Below, one piece after another: positions 61,575-62,237 of a stretch of DNA of 64,000 bases. The stretch covers positions 3,596,865 to 3,660,864 of the forward strand of contig CM076668.1 in NCBI GenBank assembly GCA_038496675.1, read 5' to 3'. Made by a program: the position numbers and the translations under genes. Numbering within the stretch: the first letter of the stretch is position 1; each line of letters begins with the position of its first letter. The notes below the pieces were generated by a model that worked only from the letters and a program-made list of their open reading frames with translations, made no database searches and had not been told where the DNA came from. Origin of the DNA: Rachycentron canadum. Lineage: Eukaryota > Chordata > Actinopteri > Carangiformes > Rachycentridae.

Positions 61575-62237
61575 TACAGGTAGTACTGTGTTTCTCTCCG
61601 GTGGGCAGTAAGCTCAGGGTGCGCAGCAGAAAGTTCCCAGCTGTGGTGAACTGTACAGCGATCGACTGGTTCCATGAATGGCCACAGAAGGCACTGGAGT
61701 CGGTCAGCTACAGGTTCCTCCAGGAGGTGGAGAATATTGAAGTGAGAGCATTACTTTATTATACACACAGGGATACCTATAACACACACCTATAATAATG
61801 ATGTTCACACTCTGAAAATGTAATTTCAAATGTCAGGCACCGTGATGCAGTGAATGTGATATTAATTTCAAGAGCAAGACCGGAAGACCCCGAAATTGAA
61901 TTCAGAGCAAGAGCCTCAGGAAAGATTGCTTTTCAGCTGAATCTGCACAGTCATCTGCTTTTAATGCAAAGCAACCAGTTTTGTGACTTTATAATTCTTA
62001 CAGCCTCAAGTGAAGGAGTCGGTGAGTAAATTCATGGCCTACGTGCACATGAGCGTCAATCAGACATCCAGAGAGTACCTGGCCAACGAGCGGCGCTACA
62101 ACTACACCACACCAAAGTCCTTCCTGGAGCAGATCAAGCTGTATCGCAGTCTGCTGGGTCAGAAGAGCAGAGACCTCACCACCAAGATGGAGCGGCTGGA
62201 GAACGGACTGCAGAAGCTCAACAGCACCTCAGCTCAG
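1197..62237 (+). CDS. dnah9: Axonemal dynein heavy chain, outer-arm beta class, DNAH9-like; partial, 43 internal coding exons
   Basis: This is the span of the gene's visible coding part; individual exons are listed separately. Joining the 43 exons gives about 2,425 residues with no stop or frameshift. Four P-loops appear in the order typical of dynein: GPAGTGKT (27822-27845), GNAGTGKS (40181-40204), GNAGTGKS (44562-44585) and GVGGSGKQ (57156-57179). AAA1 Walker B is CFDEFNR. From family knowledge, outer-arm beta heavy chains power ciliary and flagellar beating. By remembered similarity, the AAA3-AAA4 stretch (for example KLRVRSRKFPA, WFHEWPQ, LASGEIPDLF) is closest to vertebrate DNAH9. DNAH17, DNAH11 or a teleost dnah9-like duplicate remain possible. 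Both ends are cut by the window: no start codon, early tail, stalk, AAA5-6 or C-terminus is present. Intact phases argue for a working gene. No promoter is visible because the 5' end lies outside. Confidence 0.93.
1324..2581 (+). other. Intron 1-2
   Basis: 1,258 bases. It carries a decayed Tc1-like transposase on the minus strand (listed separately, about 1559-1950). I see nothing else beyond AT-rich sequence. It ends in CCTCTTCCTCAG. Confidence 0.7.
1559..1950 (-). mobile_element. Tc1-like transposase relic
   Basis: Read on the minus strand, the region gives pieces of a Tc1/mariner-type catalytic domain in the usual order. First comes a block like VxFTDDFTTDRSNRM with the metal-binding aspartates, then a TTKATKEVF block, then a PDLNPP motif and LKAERP near the end. 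The pieces fall in two overlapping frames (1726-1935 and 1559-1750), so the copy is frameshifted and dead. The block order matches fish Tc1 transposases from memory. It lies antisense to the host gene inside an intron. Confidence 0.75.
2582..2728 (+). CDS. dnah9: dnah9-like window exon 2 (tail)
   Basis: 147 bases, phase 0 to 0, encoding 49 residues from LASVLREVKYLRARQ to LELTVGRYNK. REVKYL and the NLEL...YNK ending are conserved DHC_N1 tail features. Acceptor CTTCCTCAG, donor AAG|GTTTGT. A symmetric exon, so skipping it would not shift the frame. Confidence 0.9.
2729..4755 (+). other. Intron 2-3
   Basis: 2,027 bases. About half is a composite interspersed repeat (3085-4130, listed separately). 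The 3' end has a long T/C tract (4719-4746) that supports the exon 3 acceptor. Confidence 0.7.
3085..4130 (+). repeat. Composite interspersed repeat, family R1, longest copy
   Basis: This block resembles a repeat I remember as common in percomorph genomes. It contains GTGACGTCACCCATTG at its left side, a CCATCTTAG...AAACCAG stretch, a segment around TTCACATAGACTTTC, and a GC-richer right part with GGGGGCGTGGTCT and AAAATGGCGCCGCC. The palindrome TGACGTCA occurs near both ends (3109-3116 and 4067-4074). Partial copies lie at 34023-34183 (inverted) and 62862-63012 (direct). The ends are approximate and I cannot name the transposon class. Confidence 0.65.
4756..4864 (+). CDS. dnah9: dnah9-like window exon 3 (tail)
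   Basis: 109 bases, phase 0 in, phase 1 out. It encodes VMHSVLDVEHPLIQ followed by GQLRNIDVQLQKAEQSLNW. The EHPLI...L..ID.QL..AE..L.W pattern is a hallmark of the heavy-chain tail. The acceptor is CTGGAG|GTG after a strong pyrimidine tract and the donor is CAAG|GTCTGG. The boundaries are confirmed because the leftover G joins GT of exon 4 to give Gly. Confidence 0.88.
6826..6849. repeat. (TG)n microsatellite
   Basis: About 12 uninterrupted TG units in the intron between window exons 3 and 4. Likely length-polymorphic. Confidence 0.95.
7116..7222 (-). mobile_element. tRNA-derived SINE fragment
   Basis: On the minus strand there is a Pol III B-box-like GGGTTCAAGTCC (complement of 7167-7178), followed by a CAGCCCTTTGCTGCAT segment and a CT-rich end. 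This arrangement is typical of a tRNA-headed fish SINE. It is truncated and too diverged to be a functional tRNA gene. Confidence 0.65.
9001..9242 (+). CDS. dnah9: dnah9-like window exon 4 (tail)
   Basis: 242 bases, 2 bases in, phase 0 out, 80 complete codons. It encodes WQYIQELRDSVCDLETRLQ early and AEGLDRFYSLIQ near the end. The helix-rich, charged composition fits the tail bundle. Acceptor CTCCTCCAG|GTATTT, donor AAG|GTAGTT. Confidence 0.9.
9386..9521 (+). CDS. dnah9: dnah9-like window exon 5 (tail)
   Basis: 136 bases, phase 0 in, phase 1 out. It encodes NNLELFGAELTSEEWKAYVE and YVDDMIVDGFFNSI, which match the conserved W..Y..Y.D..V..G....I stretch of heavy-chain tails. Acceptor CATCTCAG, donor CAG|GTAGGA. 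The last G joins AC of exon 6 to give Asp. Confidence 0.92.
9522..10882 (+). other. Intron 5-6
   Basis: 1,361 bases. A 151-codon open stretch at 9708-10163 shows no family resemblance and no splice support. I see no recognisable repeat. It ends with a T/C run before CCAG at 10882. Confidence 0.6.
10883..11079 (+). CDS. dnah9: dnah9-like window exon 6 (tail)
   Basis: 197 bases, 2 bases in, phase 0 out. It encodes PLFEAQLDLKVPDVVFTPSM and VESLINDVFRISSLVPRLA, a strongly conserved axonemal heavy-chain block (PLFE..L.L..P...F.PS). Acceptor ATCCAG, donor CAG|GTACTG. Confidence 0.94.
11187..11449 (+). CDS. dnah9: dnah9-like window exon 7 (tail)
   Basis: 263 bases, phase 0 in, phase 2 out. It includes MEDMADLTDMRHLLMERVQG and YSYLYVDDRKEFMRQFLLY. 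The Y..LW/YVDDR.E.M..FL pattern is conserved in dynein tails. Acceptor CCCTCAG, donor CAG|GTGGGT. The intron before it is only 107 bases. Confidence 0.94.
11535..11696 (+). CDS. dnah9: dnah9-like window exon 8 (tail)
   Basis: 162 bases, one base in, phase 2 out. It encodes FEKIYEEVQGLEPIYVFHGW followed by MRVDGRSMKSALLNIIKKW, matching the Y..V..L.....F..W..VD...FK..LL...KKW signature of the family. Acceptor CTGCAG|GTTTGA, donor AAAAG|GTGGGA. It follows an 85-base intron. Confidence 0.95.
11697..13041 (+). other. Intron 8-9
   Basis: 1,345 bases containing the 3' end of a non-LTR retrotransposon (about 12180-12640). I see nothing else recognisable. Confidence 0.65.
12180..12640 (+). mobile_element. 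Non-LTR retrotransposon (LINE) 3' end
   Basis: The stretch has CACTGGCTCCCTGTATCTC, giving HWLPVSLRSDF, then a stop and frameshifts, then sequence giving LLVNKALNG. This recalls the HWLPV..R..FK.LLL..KALNG C-terminus of reverse transcriptases from L2/Rex-like fish LINEs. Downstream, GGCACTTTGAGCTG and GTGCTATACAAAT resemble the usual 3' UTR of these elements. A 5'-truncated, dead copy. The family is named from memory. Confidence 0.7.
13042..13264 (+). CDS. dnah9: dnah9-like window exon 9 (tail)
   Basis: 223 bases, one base in, phase 0 out. It encodes SLSDLEKFI (the first Ser split with exon 8), GLVSVMGHLLAVKERQ, and ALLKVYEQELPDVVYRQLE. The G L..VM..L..VKER..... ...PL...I.LLK.Y pattern is conserved in axonemal dyneins. 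Acceptor TTATCAG, donor GAG|GTAAGG. Confidence 0.95.
13500..13666 (+). CDS. dnah9: dnah9-like window exon 10 (tail)
   Basis: 167 bases, phase 0 in, phase 2 out. It begins ELPEKWNYVKKQAVLVKQQV and ends FREHFRNNGPF. LPE.W...K..A...K..V.PLQ is a family signature. Acceptor CTGTCTGTAG after a TCTG-rich pyrimidine tract, donor CAG|GTAAAG. Confidence 0.95.
13667..14814 (+). other. Intron 10-11
   Basis: 1,148 bases, AT-rich. I see no repeat or gene. The acceptor side is TG-rich (14760-14790) before CATCTGTCCAG. Confidence 0.6.
14815..14958 (+). CDS. dnah9: dnah9-like window exon 11 (tail-linker)
   Basis: 144 bases, one base in, phase 2 out. It encodes FDSENPYQMLDVFHWQIQER and ASLFEVTVSEYKQLRQC. F.....Y..LD.....I...E.....L...A.LFE....Y..L..C is conserved before the linker region (DHC_N2). 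Acceptor CTGTCCAG|GTTTGA, donor CAG|GTAAAG. Confidence 0.94.
15124..15283 (+). CDS. dnah9: dnah9-like window exon 12 (linker region)
   Basis: 160 bases, one base in, phase 0 out. It encodes REVSLLKELWDMVTMVESSM, then WRTTPWREIHVEDMELECK. The KELWD and W.TTPW..I..E..E.E pattern is typical of the DHC_N2 linker. The acceptor CCCCAAG is reasonable after a pyrimidine-rich stretch. Donor GAG|GTGGGT. Confidence 0.94.
15284..16421 (+). other. Intron 12-13
   Basis: 1,138 bases. Several GTTAGC/GCTAAC-type words occur around 15520-15625 and 15760-15780, as in many fish repeats, but I cannot delimit an element. No gene seen. Confidence 0.55.
16422..16577 (+). CDS. dnah9: dnah9-like window exon 13 (linker)
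   Basis: 156 bases, phase 0 to 0, 52 codons. It encodes VRAWDAYTGLDSRVKNLLTS and the family block RARHWHQLMAATGVRFTM, equivalent to the R.RHW..L...TG..F dynein linker signature. Acceptor CTCCTCTAG, donor CAG|GTTTCC. Confidence 0.95.
16578..17469 (+). other. Intron 13-14
   Basis: 892 bases. It has an A/T-rich homopolymer-like stretch at about 16840-16875 and a few CA units near 16745-16765. No gene or recognisable transposon. Confidence 0.6.
17470..17602 (+). CDS. dnah9: dnah9-like window exon 14 (linker)
   Basis: 133 bases, phase 0 in, phase 1 out. It encodes TTLADLLQLNLHCFEEEVR and IVDKAVKEMGMEKVLSELN. L..LL.LNLH.FE..V..I...A.KE...EK.L....TW is the linker hallmark. Acceptor GTGAGCAG, donor ACTG|GTACTG. 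Confidence 0.95.
17693..17970 (+). CDS. dnah9: dnah9-like window exon 15 (linker)
   Basis: 278 bases, 2 bases in, phase 0 out, 92 complete codons. It encodes ELIETLEDNQVQLQNLMSSK, then FLDEVSSWQGKLSVADSVIS and WTHLESIFIGSEDIRSQLPE. The ED.Q..LQ...SSK and W...L......V...W..VQ..W..LE.IF..S.DI..QLP blocks are diagnostic for axonemal dynein linkers. Acceptor CTTCCAG|GTATGC, donor GAG|GTTACA. Confidence 0.97.
18259..18389 (+). CDS. dnah9: dnah9-like window exon 16 (linker)
   Basis: 131 bases, phase 0 in, phase 2 out. It encodes DSRRFEGIDTDFKELANAIH and AGLFGKLEDIQSR, continuing the linker after QLPE with the usual RF..ID..FK. Acceptor CTCTGCAG, donor CAG|GTAAGA. Confidence 0.95.
18459..18585 (+). 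CDS. dnah9: dnah9-like window exon 17 (linker)
   Basis: 127 bases, one base in, phase 0 out. It encodes LSQCEKALAEYLDTKRLAFP followed by RFYFISSADLLDILSNG. L..CEK.L..YL..KR..FPRFYF.S..DLL.IL is a near-invariant linker motif. The intron before it is only 69 bases, the shortest here. Confidence 0.97.
18586..19018 (+). other. Intron 17-18
   Basis: 433 bases without a recognised element. The acceptor side has TG and GCTT repeats (18988-19015). Confidence 0.6.
19019..19171 (+). CDS. dnah9: dnah9-like window exon 18 (linker)
   Basis: 153 bases, phase 0 to 0. It encodes VQKHLSKLFDNMAKMRFEAD then GMYSKEEEYVPFNQPCDCTG. HL.KLFDN...F and GM.S.E.E.V.F.....C.G are beta-class linker features. Acceptor TTGCCCAG|GTCCAG, donor CAG|GTAAAA. 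Confidence 0.95.
19172..19642 (+). other. Intron 18-19
   Basis: 471 bases, nothing recognised. Its last 45 bases are T/TG-rich, with TGTGTGTGTAAG as the acceptor. Confidence 0.6.
19643..19768 (+). CDS. dnah9: dnah9-like window exon 19 (linker)
   Basis: 126 bases, phase 0 to 0. It encodes VEVWLNRVLDTMRSTVRHEM and REQWLFDYPAQ. The VE.WL..V...M..T.......A...Y stretch is a dynein linker signature. The acceptor is TG-rich (GTGTGTAAG|GTGGAG), donor CAG|GTAAAC. Confidence 0.95.
19769..21485 (+). other. Intron 19-20
   Basis: 1,717 bases. It contains one copy of repeat family R2 (20400-20715), a 30-base poly-T (20661-20690) and poly-A runs (about 20971-20985 and 21070-21083). No gene. Confidence 0.65.
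20400..20715 (-). repeat. Interspersed repeat, family R2, copy 1
   Basis: The complement of this block aligns by eye with 50018-50322. Shared words in order include ATTGCAATATGC.AATTGCAGGAGCTGCAA, TCACAACA, ACAGAGAT and ATTCCAACTGAAA. It ends near GAACAGCTCTAC, the counterpart of GCAGCCCTACC in copy 2. It resembles a fish non-autonomous DNA-transposon family known to me only from memory. A 30-base poly-T interrupts it. Confidence 0.6.
21486..21725 (+). CDS. dnah9: dnah9-like window exon 20 (linker to AAA1)
   Basis: 240 bases, phase 0 to 0, 80 codons. It encodes VALTCIQIWWTSDVGMAFTR, LNALISMLIGHLTPGDRQK, and TVDVHARDVVAKMIT. The Q..LT..Q..WT......L and DRQK...L...D.HARDV motifs lead up to the ring in all axonemal dyneins. 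Acceptor GGGTCAG|GTGGCG, donor AAG|GTGAGG. Confidence 0.97.
21984..22144 (+). CDS. dnah9: dnah9-like window exon 21 (linker end, AAA1 start)
   Basis: 161 bases, phase 0 in, phase 2 out. It encodes AFMWLSQLRHRWGEKEKHCF, then [20 protein letters not shown] and [16 protein letters not shown]..W and [20 protein letters not shown] mark the start of AAA1. Acceptor TTTTTTAAG|GTGGAG, donor CAG|GTATGG. Confidence 0.97.
24631..24678. repeat. (AT)n microsatellite
   Basis: 24 uninterrupted AT units. It is followed at about 24720-24785 by AAT/AAC-rich sequence. Confidence 0.95.
25462..25501. repeat. (CA)n microsatellite
   Basis: About 20 uninterrupted CA units inside the long intron between exons 21 and 22. 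Confidence 0.95.
27001..27491. mobile_element. Fold-back element with long inverted ends (MITE-like)
   Basis: The left arm (about 27001-27113) and right arm (about 27395-27491) are imperfect inverted complements. The left arm reads TAAAG...TTCAACATTTT...GAGATGATGAGATCAGTATC...CTAGCTTAG. The complement of the right arm reads TAAAG...CTCAACATTTT...GAGAGATGAAAAAATTGATACC...AAGCTAGG. The wording and centre resemble a percomorph repeat I know from memory. No coding capacity. It ends about 275 bases before the exon that holds the AAA1 P-loop. Confidence 0.72.
27767..27923 (+). CDS. dnah9: dnah9-like window exon 22 (AAA1 P-loop)
   Basis: 157 bases, one base in, phase 0 out. It encodes CYITLTQSLHLTMSGAPAG followed by the Walker A GPAGTGKT (27822-27845, residues 1213-1220) and VYVFNCSEQMDYK. 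This is the main ATP-hydrolysing site, and all P-loop residues are canonical. Acceptor ATATTTAG, donor AAG|GTGAGC. Confidence 0.98.
27924..28924 (+). other. Intron 22-23
   Basis: 1,001 bases with no gene or clear repeat. The 3' end is pyrimidine-rich with TCTGTCTCTC. Confidence 0.6.
28925..29029 (+). CDS. dnah9: dnah9-like window exon 23 (AAA1 Walker B)
   Basis: 105 bases, phase 0 to 0. It encodes SCGNIYKGLAQTGAWG then CFDEFNR, the AAA1 Walker B (28973-28993) with intact D-E, and VEVLSVVAVQ. One of the most invariant stretches in dynein. Acceptor CTGCCAG, donor CAG|GTAAGA. Confidence 0.98.
29030..32917 (+). other. Intron 23-24
   Basis: 3,888 bases. It contains poly-T (31440-31461), a T-rich run (31589-31620), a tRNA-derived SINE (32122-32335) and a hAT-terminus-like word CAGTGGTTCCCAAC near 32435. 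No gene seen. Confidence 0.65.
32122..32335 (+). mobile_element. tRNA-derived SINE, diverged
   Basis: It starts with GGCACGATGGAGCAGTGGTT and ATCACTGTCGCC, which match the head of a widespread fish tRNA-derived SINE (A-box-like region). It continues with TTCAAACCCCTG, CTCCTTGTGCCTCCGTTTCC, AAAGTTGCCTGTAGG and GTGTGAATGGCTA in the usual order. It ends with CATCAGCTGGG and GGATGGATAAA-like wording. The family identity is from memory. Confidence 0.75.
32918..33075 (+). CDS. dnah9: dnah9-like window exon 24 (AAA1 sensor I region)
   Basis: 158 bases, phase 0 in, phase 2 out. It encodes VKSIQDAIRDKKQRFNFMGE and the near-invariant [20 protein letters not shown] with sensor-I Asn. Acceptor GATCTGCAG|GTTAAA, donor CAG|GTGAGT. 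Confidence 0.98.
33076..34546 (+). other. Intron 24-25
   Basis: 1,471 bases. It contains an inverted, internally shortened R1 copy (34023-34183), and a block after it (about 34190-34390) that may belong to the same or another fish repeat. A short ATG triplet repeat is near 34484-34500. Confidence 0.6.
34023..34183 (-). repeat. Interspersed repeat family R1, inverted partial copy
   Basis: The complement reads CATTGGTTTGTCAGCTGCTG, then CAGTTTGTAATTTAGCCATTG and CCATCTTGG...AAACCAG, as in 3118-3215. It then jumps to GTTTAAGGCTCTTCAGC...ATCCACTTTTACAGAC, as in the right part of the copies at about 3450-3510 and 62938-63000. The middle of R1 is missing. Confidence 0.65.
34547..34685 (+). CDS. 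dnah9: dnah9-like window exon 25 (AAA1)
   Basis: 139 bases, one base in, phase 0 out. It encodes PCAMVVPDFELICEIMLVAE and ARKFITLYTLCKELLSKQ. FRP..M..PD...I.EI.L...GF...R.LA.K...LY.L..E.LS.Q is the conserved AAA1 C-terminal part. Acceptor TCCCCACAG, donor CAG|GTACGG. Confidence 0.97.
35932..35959 (+). other. G-quadruplex motif in intron
   Basis: Six G-runs of three or more bases are separated by one- or two-base loops (GGGTGGGTGGGTT, then a six-G run, T, GGG, CT, GGG). This meets the standard quadruplex pattern with very short loops. It is on the coding strand, so it would also be in the pre-mRNA. Confidence 0.8.
36699..37020 (+). mobile_element. Tc1-like transposase relic, internally deleted
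   Basis: The left part reads like the HTH region of a fish Tc1 transposase (AAATGTCAAAAAGAAATGGC, then a GRQGKPNP-like block). The right part has VLKRPPQSPDLNITE, matching the PSQSPDLNPIEN motif that precedes the last catalytic residue. The central catalytic part between them is missing. In this copy the motif's final Pro-Ile is Ile-Thr. Ends are approximate. Confidence 0.72.
37751..38038 (+). CDS. dnah9: dnah9-like window exon 26 (AAA1-AAA2)
   Basis: 288 bases, phase 0 to 0, 96 codons, the longest exon. It encodes [38 protein letters not shown], and LIGDLFPALDVPRKRDLDF. HYD.GLRA.K.VL..AG and E..L..R.L.D.N.PK....D...F..L..DLFP are dynein hallmarks. Acceptor TTATTCAAG, donor AAG|GTAAAG. Confidence 0.98.
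38039..40129 (+). other. Intron 26-27
   Basis: 2,091 bases. It contains a G-rich run (38691-38709), a CA-rich patch (38356-38386), a SINE-like piece (39541-39630) and poly-A (39660-39671). The acceptor side is TG-rich. No gene. Confidence 0.6.
39541..39630 (-). mobile_element. SINE-like fragment
   Basis: The plus-strand wording CCTGCCCAAGGGCACTTTGACATG...GGCCGGGAATCAAAT corresponds to the reverse complement of a fish tRNA-related SINE (usually GCCCAAGGACACTTCGACATG ... GGGGATTGAACC). The B-box counterpart is degraded. Fragment only, identity from memory. Confidence 0.55.
40130..40340 (+). CDS. dnah9: dnah9-like window exon 27 (AAA2 P-loop)
   Basis: 211 bases, phase 0 in, phase 1 out. It encodes VVQLEELLAVRHSVFVV, the Walker A GNAGTGKS (40181-40204, residues 1494-1501), VWADLNPKAVTNDELFGIIN and TREWKDG. 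AAA2 binds nucleotide in axonemal dyneins. Acceptor GTGTGTCAG|GTGGTG, donor GATG|GTGATG. Confidence 0.98.
40430..40557 (+). CDS. dnah9: dnah9-like window exon 28 (AAA2 Walker B)
   Basis: 128 bases, 2 bases in, phase 0 out. It encodes LFSSIMRELANISHNGPKW then [20 protein letters not shown]. The W.VLDG.ID..WIE..N.V.DDNK block is the AAA2 Walker B. It follows an 89-base intron. Donor AAG|GTGTGA. Confidence 0.98.
40833..40881. repeat. (CT)n microsatellite, left of gap
   Basis: About 24 CT units that run into the undetermined bases; the true length is unknown. Confidence 0.95.
40882..41297. other. Assembly gap (416 N)
   Basis: Run of N with CT repeat on both sides, so the gap lies inside, or is caused by, an unresolved CT microsatellite. 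Neighbouring exons 28 and 29 join in phase, so no coding exon needs to be in the gap. Confidence 0.99.
41298..41359. repeat. (CT)n microsatellite, right of gap
   Basis: About 31 CT units continuing from the gap and ending about 65 bases before exon 29. Confidence 0.95.
41425..41533 (+). CDS. dnah9: dnah9-like window exon 29 (AAA2)
   Basis: 109 bases, phase 0 in, phase 1 out. It encodes VLTLASNERIPLNPTMRLLF and ISHLRTATPATVSRAG. LTL.NGER/ASNERI.....M.L.FE...L..ATPATVSR.G is the AAA2 sensor region. Acceptor TTCTGTCAG|GTGCTG, donor GCAG|GTACTT. Confidence 0.98.
41534..42169 (+). other. Intron 29-30
   Basis: 636 bases, AT-rich, no gene or repeat recognised. Confidence 0.6.
42170..42317 (+). CDS. 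dnah9: dnah9-like window exon 30 (AAA2 C-terminal)
   Basis: 148 bases, 2 bases in, phase 2 out. It encodes ILYINPADLGWNPPVSSWID and NLTILFDKYLPSCLDAVRC. The I.....LGW.P...SW pattern and the L...F..Y...CL helix follow AAA2 in axonemal dyneins. Acceptor CCGACCAG, donor CAG|GTGAAG. Confidence 0.97.
42318..42786 (+). other. Intron 30-31
   Basis: 469 bases. Two overlapping open frames (42365-42580, 42385-42738) look accidental. No repeat recognised. Confidence 0.55.
42787..42961 (+). CDS. dnah9: dnah9-like window exon 31 (AAA2-AAA3)
   Basis: 175 bases, one base in, phase 0 out. It encodes FKKIIPIPEQSMVQMLCYLL and ELYELYFVFAAVWAFGGAMF. The E..F.F...WA.GG pattern links AAA2 to AAA3. Acceptor CTTATCAG|GTTTAA, donor CAG|GTACTG. 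Confidence 0.97.
42962..43825 (+). other. Intron 31-32
   Basis: 864 bases without recognised elements. Its end alternates TG and CT units (43793-43825) up to GTGTGTAG. Confidence 0.6.
43826..43999 (+). CDS. dnah9: dnah9-like window exon 32 (AAA3 N-terminal)
   Basis: 174 bases, phase 0 to 0. It encodes VDYRVEFSKWWVAEFKTIKF, then PSQGTVFDCYIDQESKKFEP and PWSKMV-like sequence. The KFP..GTVFDY.ID.....F..W motif is typical; here the usual Tyr in FDY is Cys. KWW..EFKTIKFPSQG is closest to DNAH9 from memory. Acceptor GTGTAG|GTGGTC, donor CAG|GTAGAC. Confidence 0.96.
44000..44474 (+). other. Intron 32-33
   Basis: 475 bases, AT-rich, nothing recognised. The acceptor GTTACCCATGTGCAG has a weak pyrimidine tract. 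Confidence 0.6.
44475..44682 (+). CDS. dnah9: dnah9-like window exon 33 (AAA3 P-loop)
   Basis: 208 bases, phase 0 in, phase 1 out. It encodes ACLVHTTETIRVRYFMDRLL, RRPVMLV, the Walker A GNAGTGKS (44562-44585, residues 1821-1828), and NVPFNYYTTSAMLQ. V.T..T.R...........P.MLVG..GTGKS....N/PFN..TTS..LQ defines AAA3. Donor CAAG|GTAGAA. Confidence 0.98.
44683..46070 (+). other. Intron 33-34
   Basis: 1,388 bases. It contains a SINE fragment (45541-45690) and a hAT-terminus-like CAGTGGTTCCCAAACC near 45743. The GCCAGCC/GCTAGC-rich patch at 44945-45120 is GC-richer than its surroundings, but its open frames show no homology. Confidence 0.6.
45541..45690 (+). mobile_element. tRNA-derived SINE fragment
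   Basis: It contains a B-box-like GGTTTGATCCC (45590-45600) preceded by CTGGGTTGGT, then CAGCTTCCCTGAACC and AGAAGGGTGTC-like wording. This is the layout of a fish tRNA-headed SINE. Diverged and without a clear 3' tail. Confidence 0.6.
46071..46236 (+). CDS. dnah9: dnah9-like window exon 34 (AAA3 Walker B)
   Basis: 166 bases, 2 bases in, phase 2 out. It encodes VLEKPLEKKAGRNYGPPGSR, then KLVYFIDDMNMPEVDGYGTV and PHTLIRQHMDYNHW. The K..YFIDDMNMP..D.YGTQ/V block is the AAA3 Walker B. Acceptor CCTACACAG. The donor CACTG|GTATGG splits the Trp codon. Confidence 0.98.
46237..46881 (+). other. Intron 34-35
   Basis: 645 bases, nothing recognised. Ends with T/TG-rich sequence and ATTCTCAG. Confidence 0.6.
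46882..46984 (+). CDS. dnah9: dnah9-like window exon 35 (AAA3 sensor)
   Basis: 103 bases, one base in, phase 0 out. It encodes YDRNKLLLKEIHNVQYVSC and MNPTAGSFTINPRLQ. WYDR......I....Y..CMNPT.GSF.I.PRLQRHF is invariant in axonemal dyneins. Acceptor TTCTCAG|GTATGA, donor CAG|GTACAC. Confidence 0.98.
46985..48992 (+). other. Intron 35-36
   Basis: 2,008 bases. It starts with a short CA-rich run (46982-47008). No gene or repeat could be delimited. Confidence 0.6.
48993..49232 (+). CDS. dnah9: dnah9-like window exon 36 (AAA3 C-terminal)
   Basis: 240 bases, phase 0 to 0, 80 codons. It encodes RHFSVFALSFPGSEALSTIY and FLPTAFKFHYIFNLRDLSNI. RHF.VFA..FP....L..IY and F.PTA.K.HY.FNLRDLSN.FQG are family-wide signatures. 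Acceptor TTCACCCACAG, donor CAG|GTGACA. Confidence 0.98.
49233..54176 (+). other. Intron 36-37
   Basis: 4,944 bases, second longest. It contains the second copy of repeat R2 (50018-50322), a GACA tract (52618-52637), a G-run (about 52545-52554), and an ATCATCA-type short repeat (53447-53468). Many short open frames, none with homology. Confidence 0.65.
50018..50322 (+). repeat. Interspersed repeat, family R2, copy 2
   Basis: It aligns by eye with the complement of 20400-20715. Shared words in order are ATTCACAACATGGCCAA, AATCGCAGGAGCTGCAA, GTCACAACA, ACAGAGATACC, TACAAAT and AATTCCAACTGAAAA. It ends GTGCAGCCCTACC, a common terminus of a fish non-autonomous repeat family. Copy 1 lies in the opposite orientation. 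Confidence 0.6.
54177..54338 (+). CDS. dnah9: dnah9-like window exon 37 (AAA3-AAA4)
   Basis: 162 bases, phase 0 to 0, 54 codons. It encodes GILFCTSECLKAPLDLLKIY, then LHECNRVYRDKLVEEQDFQA. FQG......L...W.HE..RVY.D.L and a following D are typical after AAA3. Acceptor CTCTACCTAG, donor GAG|GTGAGA. Confidence 0.97.
54339..55269 (+). other. Intron 37-38
   Basis: 931 bases. The 5' part is purine-rich (GGAGGAAG/GGGAGG type, 54360-54560). No gene or transposon. Confidence 0.6.
55270..55466 (+). CDS. dnah9: dnah9-like window exon 38 (AAA4 N-terminal)
   Basis: 197 bases, phase 0 in, phase 2 out. It encodes MNLYCHFARGLGEARYMAAE, LDSYNEVNATLNLVLFEDAM and AH. YC.F.......Y......L...L...L..YN......NLVLFEDA..H is the AAA4 entry. 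Acceptor CTCCCTGAG after TG-rich sequence. The donor AT|GTGAGT lacks the usual AG before it but is otherwise strong. Confidence 0.95.
55467..57103 (+). other. Intron 38-39
   Basis: 1,637 bases. No delimited repeat. It has a long CT-rich stretch (about 56990-57095), the best polypyrimidine tract in the window. Confidence 0.65.
57104..57266 (+). CDS. dnah9: dnah9-like window exon 39 (AAA4 P-loop)
   Basis: 163 bases, one base in, phase 0 out. It encodes CRINRILESPRGNALLV, the Walker A GVGGSGKQ (57156-57179, residues 2168-2175), then LTRLAAFISNLEVFQITL and GYSITDLK. ICRI.R.L..P.GNALLVGVGGSGKQSL.RLA is invariant. Acceptor CCACATGTAG, donor AAG|GTTTCA. Confidence 0.98.
57521..57644 (+). CDS. dnah9: dnah9-like window exon 40 (AAA4 Walker B)
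   Basis: 124 bases, phase 0 in, phase 1 out. It encodes SDLASLYIKAGVKNIGTLLL, the Walker-B-like LLLMTDAQVADEKFLV, and LVNDLLASG. The DLASL.IKAGVKN and TDAQVADE wording is closest to DNAH9. Acceptor GTCACCCAG, donor TCGG|GTAACA. Confidence 0.98.
57645..59987 (+). other. Intron 40-41
   Basis: 2,343 bases. A GC-richer patch at 59519-59660 carries an accidental minus-strand frame. No gene or transposon recognised. Confidence 0.6.
59988..60130 (+). CDS. dnah9: dnah9-like window exon 41 (AAA4)
   Basis: 143 bases, 2 bases in, phase 0 out. It encodes EIPDLFPDDEVENIIGNVRP and TRENCWKFFIDRVRRQLK. GE.P.LF..DE...I and R.....FF..RVR..L are conserved AAA4 blocks. Acceptor TCACTGCAG, donor AAG|GTGAAC. Confidence 0.98.
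60855..61010 (+). repeat. Interspersed fish repeat fragment
   Basis: The wording CTTCAAATTTGGTGCAAATG, TTCACTTGCATTTAAGGATG, then GATTAGATTTTGGTGGTCAA and AGGTCACTGACC matches, from memory, a repeat unit very common in percomorph genomes (usually ...TTGGTGGTCAAAGGTCAAGGTCACTGTGACCTCA). Single, diverged unit. Confidence 0.55.
61542..61570. repeat. (TG)n microsatellite at the exon 42 acceptor
   Basis: About 14 TG units ending 9 bases before the exon 42 start (GGGTTACAG|GTAGTA). It occupies the position of the polypyrimidine tract. Confidence 0.95.
61580..61741 (+). CDS. dnah9: dnah9-like window exon 42 (AAA4 C-terminal)
   Basis: 162 bases, phase 0 to 0, 54 codons. It encodes VVLCFSPVGSKLRVRSRKFP, AVVNCTAIDWFHEWPQKALE and SYRFLQEVENIE. 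LCFSPVG...R.R.RKFPA.VNC..IDWF..WP..AL is family-wide. KLRVRSRKFPA and WPQ.ALESVS point to DNAH9. Acceptor TTACAG|GTAGTA after TG repeats, donor GAA|GTGAGA. Confidence 0.97.
62004..62237 (+). CDS. dnah9: dnah9-like window exon 43 (AAA4 to stalk base)
   Basis: 234 bases, phase 0 to 0, 78 codons. It encodes PQVKESVSKFMAYVHMSVNQ, then RRYNYTTPKSFLEQIKLYRS and MERLENGLQKLNSTSAQ. RR.NY.TP.SFLE.I..Y..LL..K......K..RL..GL.KL..T...V leads into the antiparallel coiled-coil stalk (CC1). Donor CAG|GTACAA. The next exon is outside the window. Confidence 0.98.
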